DNA from: Halocaridina rubra
Taxonomy: Eukaryota; Arthropoda; Malacostraca; Decapoda; Atyidae
Assembly: GCA_037179515.1 (NCBI GenBank)
Contig: JAXCGZ010004175.1
Location: 5,001-62,500, forward strand
Length of the DNA: 57,500 bases
Direction of reading: 5' to 3'
Positions 43,658 to 57,500 of this stretch are shown here, one piece after another (position 1 is the stretch's first letter; the number at the start of each line of letters is the position of its first letter). The notes below the pieces were generated by a model. That model saw nothing but the letters and a program-made list of their open reading frames with translations, made no database searches and had not been told where the DNA came from. A program made the translations under genes and the position numbers.

Positions 43658-45266
43658 TCTCCTACAACGAAAAGAAAGTTCTAGAGATTGTTTGCCAGTA
43701 ACCTATTTTGCCAATAATAATTCTCGTTTTTATTATTTGCTTCCGCTTGATGAACTTAGCCATAATTGCCTCAGTAGCCCTCGAATATTATATGAACCAG
43801 TTACTTCTCTGGATATATATCCTACAGATGACGTCATCAGGAGGGACATTGAATCTTCCTCATTTGGCGGCCAAACATCCTAGAGGCAAGATCTCGCCTC
43901 AGCAGTCAAGCTTATTTCAAACCTTATTTACGTGGCGTCTTCACAAGAATTCATCTGGCACAAACAAGGAGAGGGATAGTGTATGGTAAAGCTCGCTGGT
44001 CAAGCAAACTGGGAATACAAGAATCTGGTTAAATTCGTTATTGGTCAAATAGTTTACTAATCAAATCCTACGAAAATTTTCTCAGCTTCCATTCCCATAC
44101 AAAACAAACTTTTGTAGATTACCTAACTGGAATTTCATTTGCTAAATTTAATTCCATTCCACCGCCGATATACATTGATAAGAAATTTCTTTCACTGAAT
44201 GTGCCAAACAAAAATCTCATCCTCAGAGGATTGGTTATGACCATGTAAAAATCTAGCCCTTTTTCCAACAAATTCTAATTTCATTTCACCCCTTTCTATC
44301 GTCGTCAGTAAAGTGATTTACATCAAAACTCGTGAATAAAGTTATTTACTTTATAAATTGTAAGTAATTAATCATTTATCTAAAGTGTTTAATGCTATAA
44401 ACTGCAAATAATTAAAAAGTACTTTTACCCTGTTGGCATTGCAAATGTTTCTTGTTAACCTCAATTTAATGAATACATGCCATATTTATCTTGCTGATTA
44501 TTTATATATTGGGGATACTGTGCATTGAGTTATATGTTGCAAATACTTCAAAAGGTGGTTTTGCCCTTTTTTTCATTACAAATATTTCTTGATAACCGAA
44601 ATTGAATTAATACTGCATTTCTCTCGTAGATTCTTCCTTTATAATAAATAGAGTTTTACCATATAAATTGCAAATAATTAATAAGCATTGAACTTTTGTA
44701 ATTGCCCACAATTTAAGGAATACATACTGAATTTGTCTTGCTTATTCTTCATTTATTGTGAATAAATTATTTTCCTCTAATACCGGTAAATAATTAATGG
44801 TTTTGTATCCTTTTTGGTAGCATAAATATTTCTGGTTAGCTGTAACTAACCAATATAGTAGACTATAATATTGGAAACATTATTTGTGTGCTCGTGCTTT
44901 TGGTTTTCCCATTATCAACAGTGTGTCATTTCTGTTTCTGCATTTGCAGTGTCCTCTATTCTACTCTGCCTGTGTGACAGAGATGATCGCTGAGTTGAGA
45001 CCAAAGTCTTGGCATTCATCTGTGGTGCCAGGAATTGAAATCGTGCTCACCATCTCCAGAATTCGAGGCAGCATTCCATAAATTTGAATTTAAAATTTGT
45101 TCCGACTCCAAAACTTAATTCAATTTTTTTTAATGTGTCATTGAATTTCCATAATTAAAAGAAAGTTGGGGTGTTCAAGTACAGTAATATCTGTCCTGTC
45201 TGTTTGTGAGCTCGTAACCGAGTTCAGTACTTTGACTCCCCTTAATAAACAGAAACTTAACAACCT
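43658..45266. other. AT-rich non-coding stretch
   Basis: No gene, RNA or repeat family recognised. TAATTAAT-type motifs recur at about 44340-44800 in loosely similar segments (GCAAATAATTAA seen at least three times), which may be an old diverged tandem repeat. Confidence 0.5.
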
Positions 45267-45302
45267 CCCCACTCCACAAAAATTTGGCACCACAAACAGG
45301 GA
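45244..45302 (+). promoter_or_regulatory. Possible LTR end and primer binding site of the relic LTR element
   Basis: AATAAA (45244-45249) is followed by ACTCCACA and then TTTGGCACCACAAACAGGGA (45283-45302), which has the TGGCACCA-type form of a retroelement PBS. It lies about 1.1 kb before the gag-like frame at 46387. No second LTR is visible, because the BEL element and the window edge hide it, so this is a guess from layout. Confidence 0.25.
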
Positions 45303-46386
45303 CCCAAACAGACAGACTGATTTTGATAAATTTATTTTTATTTTGCCTTGTAACACTGCACATGAAACCTGATAACCATTGGCTCGGATTATTGAAATGA
45401 TCGAATTTTAGGGTGTGCATGAAAATTTTATCGCTAGAGACATTGCTGATCAGAAATTTGTTTAATTTTCAAAATTGATTACGGTAACTAACATTTTTCT
45501 TGTTTACTATGTGGTAAGCAAAATTTCAGGAAATCTGCATGAGATTATGTTTTAACAGAATTAAGAAATTTTGCATAATGAAAACACGTGTTATTTAAGA
45601 TTTCATTTATTTTCATGACAAGCTTGAGTTTTAAAACATTTGTGTTTTATATATCCGTTAAAGGGTGAAATTTGTTAAGAATTATTTATATTTCTTTGGG
45701 ATTTAGGAATTGGGAGTAAGCATATTAAGTATTTTGCTTATAACTGAGTTTTATATTCAAGCATTGACTGCTTATAGATTGGGAAGAAAAACTTTAGTGT
45801 CGTTTACTGAACCTAGGCTAAGCCCTTCATGTGTCTGAGTTGTCACTCAAAAATAAATTTTCTCATTATTAGTAGACACATGTGTAATCTGGCTGGCTTG
45901 TATGCCATTAGCTTATCTTTGGTGTATTTTGCATAGGATCTGTGCCCTTTTGACAACACTCCAGAATTTTACTTACGACATTTTATTTGTGGGTACTTCC
46001 ATATACGCTCTCATGCGCAGGCACAACCACTATACTTTACTTGTTTGTAATCTCTGGCACTGGGTGCTTGTCGGTAAAATACTTGCTGCTCATTCATTTC
46101 ATTGGCACAATAACCGCAGGTACTGCCGCATATTGCTCTTAAGCAGGCACAACTGCCTTCCTAGTGTTTCATGCACTGCTTTGCTACAGTTTGCTGCTGT
46201 TGCACTTCATTGTATTTTGAGTCACTTTCGTGGTGAGGTTTTGGGATCAAAAACTGTGGTTTTGAATTTTGTTTTTCTCTCCTTGGTGTTGTGTGGCTCT
46301 TTCTTTCTTTTTCTTACTTTTATAGAGATTTGTTTTTTGTGGTTGATTGTTTTGGAACTTCATTATTAACTGTTTAGGAAACCACC
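45303..46386. other. Possible leader of the relic LTR element, no gene
   Basis: A 155-codon open frame at 45902-46369 is rich in Cys, Leu and Phe with no recognisable domain, and I do not regard it as a gene. The rest is AT-rich and non-coding. Confidence 0.4.
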
Positions 46387-48139
46387 ATGGCAACTGGGCA
46401 GTCACAGGAAACTAACATGGAAACCAGAAAGTCACAGGAAACCATCGAAACATTTGATGAGGTGTGTTACCTGGACATGAAAATTGCTATGGGTGAGAAA
46501 CACGGCCACTCCCCAGGACCGAAGCTCCTTGAGTGGGCTCATAACAAAATTGGCTAAACGCCGAGCTGAGCTGGAGACGAATGACATGACCAGGAGCAGG
46601 CATGAGCGAAACAAGAAAGTAAGCTAGCACAATGCTATTGCGACCGGGCGCAGGCACAAGCACAACGCGATTAAGACCAGATGCAGGCTTAGGCACAACG
46701 CGAATATGAGCTTGTGCTTGCTCGGCTTCGAGCGGGAACCCCAGACAGTGGTCCTTCATCTGGAAATGGGGACCAGCCTCGTGAGAGGCCCCCCCACTAC
46801 AGAAATACGAGGACGATGGCAAGCAACCTCTCGATACTTACATCAATTCTTTCGAAAGTCTAGCAATAGCTAGCGAAGGCACAGAGGCCGCGAAGAGTCG
46901 TTGGCTGCTTGCCTCCATACCATTACGTCTGCTCGCCCTGGTCAATGAACTCAACCAAATGCAACTGAGGTGCTATGAGAAAGTTAAAAGCACACTCCTT
47001 GCCTCGCAGAACTTTTCACCGGCTGAGTGTCGTGCTAAGTATGTTTCTGCCTTCCCATTGAAGGAGGAGAACTGTAGTACCTTTGGCAAAGCAAGGCTCG
47101 CTTCTTTATTGATTGAGTTGCAAAGTGTCCTTTTGAGAAGTGGTATCCATTCTTAATGTTTGATACAATTGCCAATGACCTCCCTACGGATGCTGTTGCA
47201 TATGAAAGGACTCAGCTTAAGGATGAGATCAACTATTAGAAAAGTTTAGCTGCTGTGGATGAGTACCTCCAGCACAACCAGCCTAGAGTACATCTCTGTG
47301 ACCTTATGAGGACAAGAAGGGTCGATCCCAAGGTTCGTCCTCAGAGTTCATCTCCCCCGCAGCAGGCCATCCTCACACTGCTAAACCTTATCACAACCAT
47401 GCACCCACACTCAAGAAGAAGACCTAAGCCTCAGCAGTTCAGAGGCAAGGGCAATTATCCTGCTCCACCTTCCAAGGGTTTTCAGCCAAACTCTACAAGC
47501 CACCACACGCCCTCTCACAGCGGCGGCCCGAATAAGCGTCTGGCCACTCACTCGACCCATGCTGTAGAATCAAGGCCAGAAAGGACCACTGAGGATAGTG
47601 CCAAGGAACCACCGTACAAACTTGTCAATGTGGAATTCACCGAACATGATGGTCCCGAGATGATCTCAAAATGCCTAGAAACCATAATTTGAGAAAGCTG
47701 AGATAGCCCTCGATACAGGGGCCAGTGGCATATTTGTTGACGAGAGATTCGTCAGGGATGAAGATTTTACCAGCAATGTCGTTCGTGTGCGGGTTGCTGA
47801 AGGAACACGTCAAATACGACGCTACTGTATCATTGACATGGAATGCAAATACTACAAAGGAAAAAAGCCCCAACTGTGGCATTGATTGGGCTTAATAACC
47901 CGGTATTGCTGGGTCATGTGCTGAACCTAGCTCTTATCTTCCAAGCCAATCTCTACCATGAGTTCATTTCTCACTGGATCATCCCTTGGATGAAGTCACA
48001 ACAAGCAATTTCAACAGCAACTGCTAGCTCTGATGCCAAGAATATGGATGATTCTCTGACTGACTCCATTGAGTTTGCCGCAGTTACCACCGGTAATGTG
48101 AAACGCTGAGAGTTTCCCCCTCCTTTACCAGATAATGCA
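46387..48139 (+). pseudogene. Relic gag-protease of a second LTR retrotransposon
   Basis: Starts ATG at 46387 (MATGQSQETNMETRKSQE), stops after 56 codons and continues in other frames. At about 46800-47158 it has a gag/SCAN-like capsid segment: PLDTYINSFESLAIASEGTE, LLALVNELNQ, YEKVKSTLLAS and FSPAECRAKYVSAF. After a stop near 47237 comes LAAVDEYLQHNQPRV, then a basic Pro/Ser-rich linker (47340-47690) and, one frame over, a protease with ALDTGASGIFVDERF (47706-47750), stop 47883. The following frame is fragmentary and is cut by the BEL LTR at 48140. The gene is long dead; its RT and integrase would lie right of the BEL element, outside the window. Confidence 0.6.
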
Positions 48140-48720
48140 TGTTACACCTCCTGTGTAAGTAGTATATTAATCAATAGGTATGTACTAATATTTTTCTTGT
48201 GTTAATTTCTATTTTATCTTATAGGTTCATAAAGCAGTAAAAACCAGATTTTTGGGACTGTTTTCTTCTTGGTTTATTTAGCAAGTCAACAAATGAATGA
48301 ATGAAAGAAAGAAAGATCCAAACTGTAGAAAAAAACAACGAAAAACAAGTATATAAGTAAACAGAAATTATAAACTAACATTTCAAATACAAAGGAAATA
48401 ATAATCATAGCAATACAATATTTATAACAAATGGCTTATTGAAATTCAAATAAGGAGGAAGACATAAAATTCTATAAATCTTTGTATACAGCATATATAT
48501 ATAATGTTATACATATAACTTATGAGACGCAAACATAAGATTAAATAAACAAACAAATAATAAAGTAGTGCAAGAGTTATATAATAATTATAGAAAAGAA
48601 CATAACTTATAATAAGGTATATTAATTAATCATCTGAGGTATTAAATTTATGGGAAATATAAATTAAACAGTATTTTAATAAACATACTGAATCAAGAAA
48701 AAATATTTATGAAATATGCC

Positions 48721-48814
<94 letters not shown>

Positions 48815-49461
48815 GAATCAGAAATGGTACTTTCATTGTAAGTAAAAAAATTTATTAATCATCAAAGATATATCTATCAAGACTAACCTAGCCTAGCTAG
48901 ACCTAAAGTTATAGAAATAAAAATTCTTTAATAATATCACTAGTGACTAGGAAATAATGGTATGAAAAAAATAAAATTATTAAAACCTAAAGTAGCCAAG
49001 GCTATTTATAGCCTGAGACATGGTGTGAGACTGTGACAAATATTTATACAATATAAAAGGCTACACAAATCTTAAGTCAAAATAACAAGGCTGTCACTCC
49101 ATACTAATCAATAATCTTATTTTCAGCAAGTCTGCTTCATGTACATGTTCAAACATGGCCTATCAGTAACGGCGTCATCAAAAACTCTCGTTTTTACACA
49201 TGAATTTTACCTTAAAACTACTATCATCTAATAAATTTAACTATGCATTTTTACCACTGTATAATGACAATATATATTATTTACATTTTCATGATCTCCA
49301 AGGTACAAAACATAAAAAAAAAACAATTCAAATAAAAAAAAACATGAGGTACTTGTTTACAATTCTGACCGCTTCTTCTTCTTTCTTTTTCTGCTAGATG
49401 GCAACCTGCACAATATGGAGGAGCACCAAATTAAAATTTCTTAATGTTACCAGGTGTTGCA
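48140..49461 (-). repeat. BEL/Pao 3' LTR (left copy)
   Basis: On the plus strand it begins TGTTACACCTCCTGTG and ends CCAGGTGTTGCA; the ends are imperfect inverted repeats (TGTTACACC/TGCAACACC). Its first 590 bp match 54343-55463 apart from inserted (TA)n. About 1.32 kb, with a (TA)n tract at 48727-48811. The right border is inferred from the adjacent purine tract and the terminal dinucleotides. Confidence 0.65.
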
Positions 49462-49473
49462 TCCCTGCCCCAA
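49462..49473 (-). promoter_or_regulatory. Candidate polypurine tract of BEL/Pao element
   Basis: On the minus strand TTGGGGCAGGGA sits directly before the LTR start TGCAACACC. It fits the expected position but is interrupted by pyrimidines. Confidence 0.5.
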
Positions 49474-49597
49474 TGTATTTACTGTGATAGTGCATTATAC
49501 ACTATGTAACAACTGGGTTGCAAAGTTCAGCATCAAATCACAAAACCATACATATCAAAGTGCTGTATAGGGTACAAAATAATTAAACAAATTAATT

Positions 49598-49704
<107 letters not shown>

Positions 49705-49713
49705 CCTCTATTT

Positions 49714-50620
49714 CTAATTTTCATCCATGACAGCACTTTCTAGCACACAAATTTTAGTAATGGGCCTCTCATATGTACCTGTTGTTGTTTTCACATTTAC
49801 ACAACGTACCAGCCCATCATCACTCTTATGTACCCCAATCACTAGTGCAAGTGGCCTTTGATTTCTAGGAACATTGTCTTACTTCAGAAGTACTAAGTCT
49901 CCTATCTTAAGACTAGGATGTGTTTTCTGCCATTTTTTGTGCTCTTGTAAGGTGGGTAGGTCCTCCCATAACCACATATGCCAGAAAACATCTGCTAAAT
50001 ATTTTGCCTGTTCCCATCGGCGCCGATATGCATCCTTTTGATCATACTTCCCAGGGTGTAACACAGGACCTCCTCTCAGCATCAGCAGGTAATTGGGTGT
50101 CAAAGGTCTTTCATCTCTAGGATCATCAGATAGCTTGTTGATAGGCCTACCATTTATGATACCCTCAACAATGGTCAGCAAAGTTACAAAGGGTTCGTCA
50201 TTCATGACTTGTTGTTTCATCACCCCTGCCAACACAGATCTTATGGCTCTAATTGCCTCTCCCAGACGCCACCCATGTGAGAGGCTCTTTCTAAGTATTT
50301 GATGTAGTCTTTGAAACCAAGCAACCGCTTTCTTCAGTCTGTGCCATGAGGTGTAATGACTCAGGAATCTACTTGTATGATCATCTTGAGTATTAATGGC
50401 ATACACTACTGGGGATGGATTTACTTCAGCTATCCTTTCTAATTCTTCACAGTTAAATGAAGGCTGCATGGGCCAATTACTTCTATTTTGCTATAGAAAA
50501 CTAGGTTCCTTTATCCAACGTTCATCACTAACAAGCTCACACGCTGTCGTCCCTCTGGATGCATCGTCTCCAGGATTCTCAGTAGTGGATACATATCTCT
50601 ACTGTGTAGGTGTGGTATGA
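49714..50620 (-). pseudogene. BEL/Pao integrase remnant (catalytic core deleted)
   Basis: Minus strand. The upstream part (from about 50620) has ENPGDDASRG and HYTSWHRLKKAVAWFQRLH, the region normally just before the integrase zinc domain. It passes at once to SHGWRLGEAIRAIRSVLAGV and TIVEGIINGRPI, the end of the core. The zinc-binding part and both catalytic Asp blocks are missing, a loss I estimate at 200-300 residues. The C-terminal part continues with RRRWEQAKYLADVFWHMWL and GDLVLLK. A TAA at 49879-49881 precedes DNVPRNQRPLALVIGVHKSD and the final stop at 49714-49716. Confidence 0.8.
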
Positions 50621-51376
50621 TCCAAAATCTTTGCCACTTTATTGGCAACGTAAATATGAAACCTCTTTGTTGTACTCTGTAAATACCATAACACAATAGT
50701 GCTATCTGTCCAAAAGATAGATTCTTCTAATATTATTTCCAACTCTTCTTGTAAAAGTTTATCTAATCTAACTGCTTCTAGTGCTCCAGCTAACTCTAAA
50801 CATAGAACAGTGGAACCCTTTAAAAGTGCAAGTCTATACTTTGCCATCATGAGATAAACAGAGATAGTTTGATCCTCAAAAACAGTCAATAAATATGAAA
50901 CAGCCCCATAACCATACTCTGAAGCATCACAAAAATTATGTAACTGGGCTGTCCTTACAATTTTGTCCTTTGGTATAACACATCGAGGAATTCTGAACTC
51001 CCCAATGATAGGCAAGTCATTCAGCCACCAGCCCCAATGTTCCTCCAAGTACCTTGGCAAGGACTCATCCCATCCTTTTTCCAGCCTGAACAATTGCTGG
51101 AATAGCTTTCTTGCCTGTAGCACAAATGGACTCACATATCCTAAGGGATCATATACTGTGCTGAGTGTGCTATGTATTCCCCTTTTTGTTCTTGGTTTAT
51201 CGCTTACCTGCACGTCAAACCTAAAATAGTCAGACTCAATATCCCACAGCATATTAAGTGCACGCTCTGTGGGCAGCTTTTCCATGCTTACATCCAGGGT
51301 GAAGAATGATTTTCCCCATCTGTCTCTAGGTATGCTGGTCATTAACTCTGGTGAGTTAGAAACAAACTTTGTAAGA
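50599..51376 (-). pseudogene. BEL/Pao RT end and RNase H
   Basis: Open minus-strand frame starting KFVSNSPELMTSIPRDRWGK, the part of BEL RT that follows the YVDD box, then ERALNMLWDIESDYFRF, TLSTVYDPLGYVSPFVLQAR and an RNase H start NFCDASEYGYGAVSYLL with its catalytic Asp. It ends HIYVANKVAKILDHTTPTQ at a stop (50599-50601). The catalytic RT core that should precede it is absent. Confidence 0.82.
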
Positions 51377-51960
51377 CAAAATCTCTCTTCCTTTCTTCCA
51401 GATTGTTATCTTTATCCAGTTGCTTTCCCAACATCTGTAAGCATCGTTCAGTCAAAGTACGGTTGTCGGGTAAGCAAGGTCTTTCTGCCTTAAAAGGAAT
51501 ATTCAATGCATAGTGACCATTTATTAAAGACTGTTTCTTATCCCAGACTTCTAAAACTTTTAAGTCACTCTGAGACTTACATGGTATTTCACAGTTGACT
51601 CCTTCCAGGTCCCATAACTTAAATAAGTCCTCCTCCATCATTGAAGTACTGTGTACAAAATGGGAAGATTTCACTGTGGGCCTAAAAGGGTCAATAGGAC
51701 CGTTAATGGCCCAACCTAATGGTGCATGAATGGCAAATGGCTCACCTGGTTGTCCCTTTTTTACTTCATCAGGTAGCAAGAAATCAGCACAATCCTACCA
51801 TACTAGCGGGTGAACCTGATCTACCTCCAACTCAGGTAACCTAAGGTTCTTCAGGTGTGACCACCTTTCGATATCAAGTTGCCTTGACAAACCTGACAAG
51901 TCTATATTCACTGTTGGCCTAACAGCTACTTGTTGTATACAAAGTGCAGGTTATGATACG
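51370..51960 (-). pseudogene. BEL/Pao region between protease and RT
   Basis: Minus-strand frame with ERWSHLKNLRLPELE, a TAG/TAA near 51795, then FAIHAPLGWAINGPI, FKLWDLEGVNCEIP and LTERCLQMLGKQLDKDNNLE, which is the usual run-in to BEL RT. It stops at RDFVL, where the sequence jumps to the segment after the RT active site. Compared with the family order, roughly 180 residues are missing at 51370-51376. Confidence 0.8.
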
Positions 51961-51989
51961 TACTCAGTTATATTTATAGATATGTTTAC

Positions 51990-52547
51990 TTAATATGTGT
52001 CATCAAGATCAGATACAAGAGGAGTAATAACAGTTGAATTAATAGGCATTCTTGTCTGTGCAATAGTAGTGAGTTCCAACTGACGAGTCACACCACTGGT
52101 TCCTAACTTTTCACGTAATTCTTCTGTGCAATATGTAGTATTTGTTCCTGGATCCAACAGTGCATATGTATCAGTAACAATATTCGAATCCAAACATCTG
52201 ACTCTTGCTGGCACTATAGGAGGAGCAAGCCTACCACCTTGTCGGCAGACGAAGTTAATCACTCTTGGAGTCATAACTGTATTCAGCGGTGTGTAGTCAG
52301 TAAACTTTGTTGCTGCTACTGGCATCTGTGATTCTGATGTAGGAGTGTGTGTTGGTGCTTTCTGCATATTAGCAACATCTTCTTGTTTCTTACTTGGGAG
52401 ATGAAGATACTTGCTGTGTTTCCTTCCACAGCCTTCAACATTACAGATAAAATTTCTTAAACAATCTTTAGCAATGTGTCCCAGAGAAAAGCAATTCACA
52501 CACAGACCCTTAGATTTTACATAATTCCAATGGTCCTTTACTTTCAT
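51990..52547 (-). pseudogene. BEL/Pao zinc knuckle and protease (DUF1758-like)
   Basis: Minus-strand frame MKVKDHWNYVKSKGLCVNCFSLGH (positions 52476-52547) continues the Cys/His knuckle to KDC, then a CNVEGCGRKHSKYLH motif and a pepsin-type protease: ARVRCLDSNIVTDTYALLDPGTNTTYC. The catalytic triplet should be D-S/T-G and reads D-P-G, so activity is doubtful. Upstream (52548-52644) the expected first Cys cluster is scrambled. Confidence 0.8.
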
Positions 52548-52644
52548 AGCCTTAAATTGTGAACAAGATATTACAAAATGTTATTGTCCTCAACGAGAAC
52601 ACTTGCTTCCTGTCCACTTCCTGCTCTCTGGTCAAAATATATCC

Positions 52645-54274
52645 TCAGTTAGAAGTATTGACGGTAAAACTTTCAACCCGTCTCTTCGGGGCTCTGTTCA
52701 TCTGATTCTTACCTTTTTCCTTCTTCTGATTCTCACTAATTAATTTTCCAAAGACTGGATCTGAAGCCTCTTCAGCAACATCACAAATGAACTCCACAAG
52801 TTCTGTAATTTCTGGGCCTCTTCTATACTTGGAGCGAATCTCATGATTAACTTTTACCCATCTTGTCTGCAGATAATAAGGTAACTTTTCCAGTATCTTA
52901 AGCATATTGTCTCCACTTGCTAACTGATTGATAGAGTTCATTGCCTTAAGCAACTCAAGACAGCAAGTGAGCTCATCAGCATAATCTCTGAGATTTGCTG
53001 ATCCCTTCACATCTGGTCTATTGGTAATTTTCTCACCCATTCACATGTAATATTATAAGGGTTTCCAAATCTTTCTCCCAAAATTTTTAAAGCTCTTACA
53101 TAGCCTTCTTCAGGACCTTTATAATAAGTACTTTTCAGTGCAAGAACTGCCTTTCCTTTACAGTACTTTCCTAAGCATACCAGTTTTTGAGCTGCTGGGA
53201 TTGACAAACAGCCTATGGTATCCTTAAATGACTTTATGAATAGCCAATACTTCAAAACATCACCAGTAAATGGATGAATTTCTCCTCTAGGTACTTGCAG
53301 AAATTCTACCAAAGACTGTTGCTGTCTTCGTGACAGATCCAACATCTGGCTTAAGGAGGCTACAAAATTAGATGCAGCTTTCTTTTCTGAATCTTGTATT
53401 TCAACATTAGAGGGGCCCATTGATACTCTTGAGGGTTTTATCAGGTGTTCTATAGGTGTAATTTCAAATCTTCGGATTTCACTGGTCACTCTTGGGCGTC
53501 CCGGTGTATTCACAGGTATAATTACATGTGCGATGGGACCAAACCCTTCAGTTTGCAGCTGGTGTTCTGAAGTTTCATCAGAAATAATTTCTTCCTTCAA
53601 CTTGTTGAGTTCCTCTATCGATCAATGTTTTTCCCTCTTAAGCATCAGTTCACTCTCCAATTTTGCCCTTTTTAACTCAAATATTTGTTTTTCCTTCTGC
53701 AATGATAGCTGTCGGTTCTGCATTTCGACCTGTTGTGCTCTTGATAATTCTTTAATTTCTTCTTCTAAGTCCTTGTTCTTTGTTTCCAGGCTGGTATCTA
53801 AAATTTCTTTGAATGCCAATGTTTCTCTGGCACAGCACTTTCTGGTATATCATCATCCGATAACTCATTATCTTCTTGGCTCTTGTCACAAGTTTCCTCT
53901 TCCTGTGAAGCTATCCAGTTAAATAAGGCATCTTGAAAATCCATATGCCGAGTCATAACCTCCATTTTATATACTATGGCCTCTTCAAGCTGATCGTCCT
54001 GCAATAACTCTTGAAGCTCAAGGTGAGCTGTTTCAAATACAGTAGCATACTCAGAGTAAGCATCCATCTTCTCCTTTACTTGAAGAATGTTCTTGGCATC
54101 ACCAGCTAACTTGTCAATAGCAATCATCTGTCTGGTAAGAGCTCCCGTTGCCCAGCCTCGTATCTTCTTGGCATCAGCTACAGGTGCATCCTGGTCACCA
54201 GTGATGTCCTTCAAAGGGGTTTCTTCTCTTTCTGCTACCTGAGTTATTAAATCTCTGGTCTGTTCTGTGTTCAT
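52645..54274 (-). pseudogene. BEL/Pao gag region (DUF1759-like)
   Basis: Begins ATG at 54274 (MNTEQTRDLITQVAEREETP). 53798-54274 is acidic and helical. A frameshift near 53810 leads to a coiled coil (TKNKDLEEEIKELSRAQQVE, 53622-53819). A TGA at 53622-53624 is read through in frame to 53007-53600, which has FTGDVLKYWLFIKSFKDTIG, KLVCLGKYCKGKAVLAL and ALKILGERFGNP, the DUF1759 core of BEL gag. A 1-bp shift near 53030 leads to the last part (52645-53040: NRPDVKGSANLRDYADEL, LPYYLQTRWVK). Three breaks in 1.6 kb make it non-functional. Confidence 0.82.
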
Positions 54275-54342
54275 CTTGTATTTAGTCTGTTTGCAGAATA
54301 TTTTTAAACTTCAGGAATGTTATATGAGCAAAAATTTTAGAT

Positions 54343-57500
<3,158 letters not shown>

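Noticed and set aside
43692..43989. Overlapping short frames (63 and 93 codons)
   Set aside because: Two frames compete over the same bases and neither shows a domain; expected by chance.
45902..46369. A 155-codon open frame as a membrane protein gene
   Set aside because: Cys/Leu/Phe-rich translation of T-rich DNA, with no domain, no splice or polyadenylation context and no similarity to anything I recognise.

Overview
This window looks like repeat-dominated nuclear DNA from an animal. An arthropod, most plausibly a malacostracan or decapod crustacean, is my inference from the mix of CR1-, RTE-, Ty3/gypsy- and BEL/Pao-type retroelements embedded in very long (TA)n arrays. No species can be fixed from the sequence alone. 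There are no operons, CRISPR arrays or bacterial genes. The only non-transposon gene candidate is one possible terminal exon at 12437-12655.

Layout. 1-862: minus-strand piece of LINE-B (start of ORF2 endonuclease plus ORF1), running into (TA)n. 1509-1860: tRNA-like, SINE-like sequence. 3651-29315: a cluster of LINE-A copies. LINE-A is a CR1-type non-LTR retrotransposon of about 4.3 kb. ORF1 has a coiled coil and an SGNH esterase-like domain, ORF2 has an APE endonuclease and a reverse transcriptase, and the 3' end is a short TTCTTATG tandem tail. 28745-37540: three more LINE-B fragments among (TA)n/(CATA)n arrays. 31244-33261: a satellite of 273-bp units, each carrying a tRNA-like sequence on the minus strand. 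37968-42825: a Ty3/gypsy element with 193-bp LTRs, PBS, PPT and damaged gag-pol. 42905-43657: fragment of a third LINE. 46387-48139: gag-protease relic of another LTR element, interrupted at 48140 by a minus-strand BEL/Pao element that runs to the right edge. 56332-57500: RTE-like reverse transcriptase fragment.

Most interesting structure. LINE-A copies repeatedly sit head-to-head with their 3' tails facing outward (13034|24651, 15470|22615, 25551|29315). The piece at 13146-15469 and the piece at 22616-24651 together make one full-length LINE-A. The 7.1-kb block between them starts and ends with outward-facing LINE-A tails and is flanked by a 49-bp direct duplication (15421-15469 and 22613-22661, one mismatch). 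Its two LINE-A arms belong to different subfamilies and enclose about 940 bp of unrelated DNA. This fits insertion of two different RNAs, one primed from each target strand, possibly carrying passenger DNA. It remains a hypothesis that needs read-level verification.

How the parts work together. LINE-A ORF1/ORF2 would act together in target-primed reverse transcription. Several copies keep long uninterrupted RT reading frames and differ little, so amplification looks recent. The LTR elements are inactivated: gypsy by a changed catalytic aspartate, frameshifts and stops; BEL by internal loss of RT and integrase cores. Many long ORFs in this window made of alternating Ile-Tyr codons are translations of (TA)n and are not genes.
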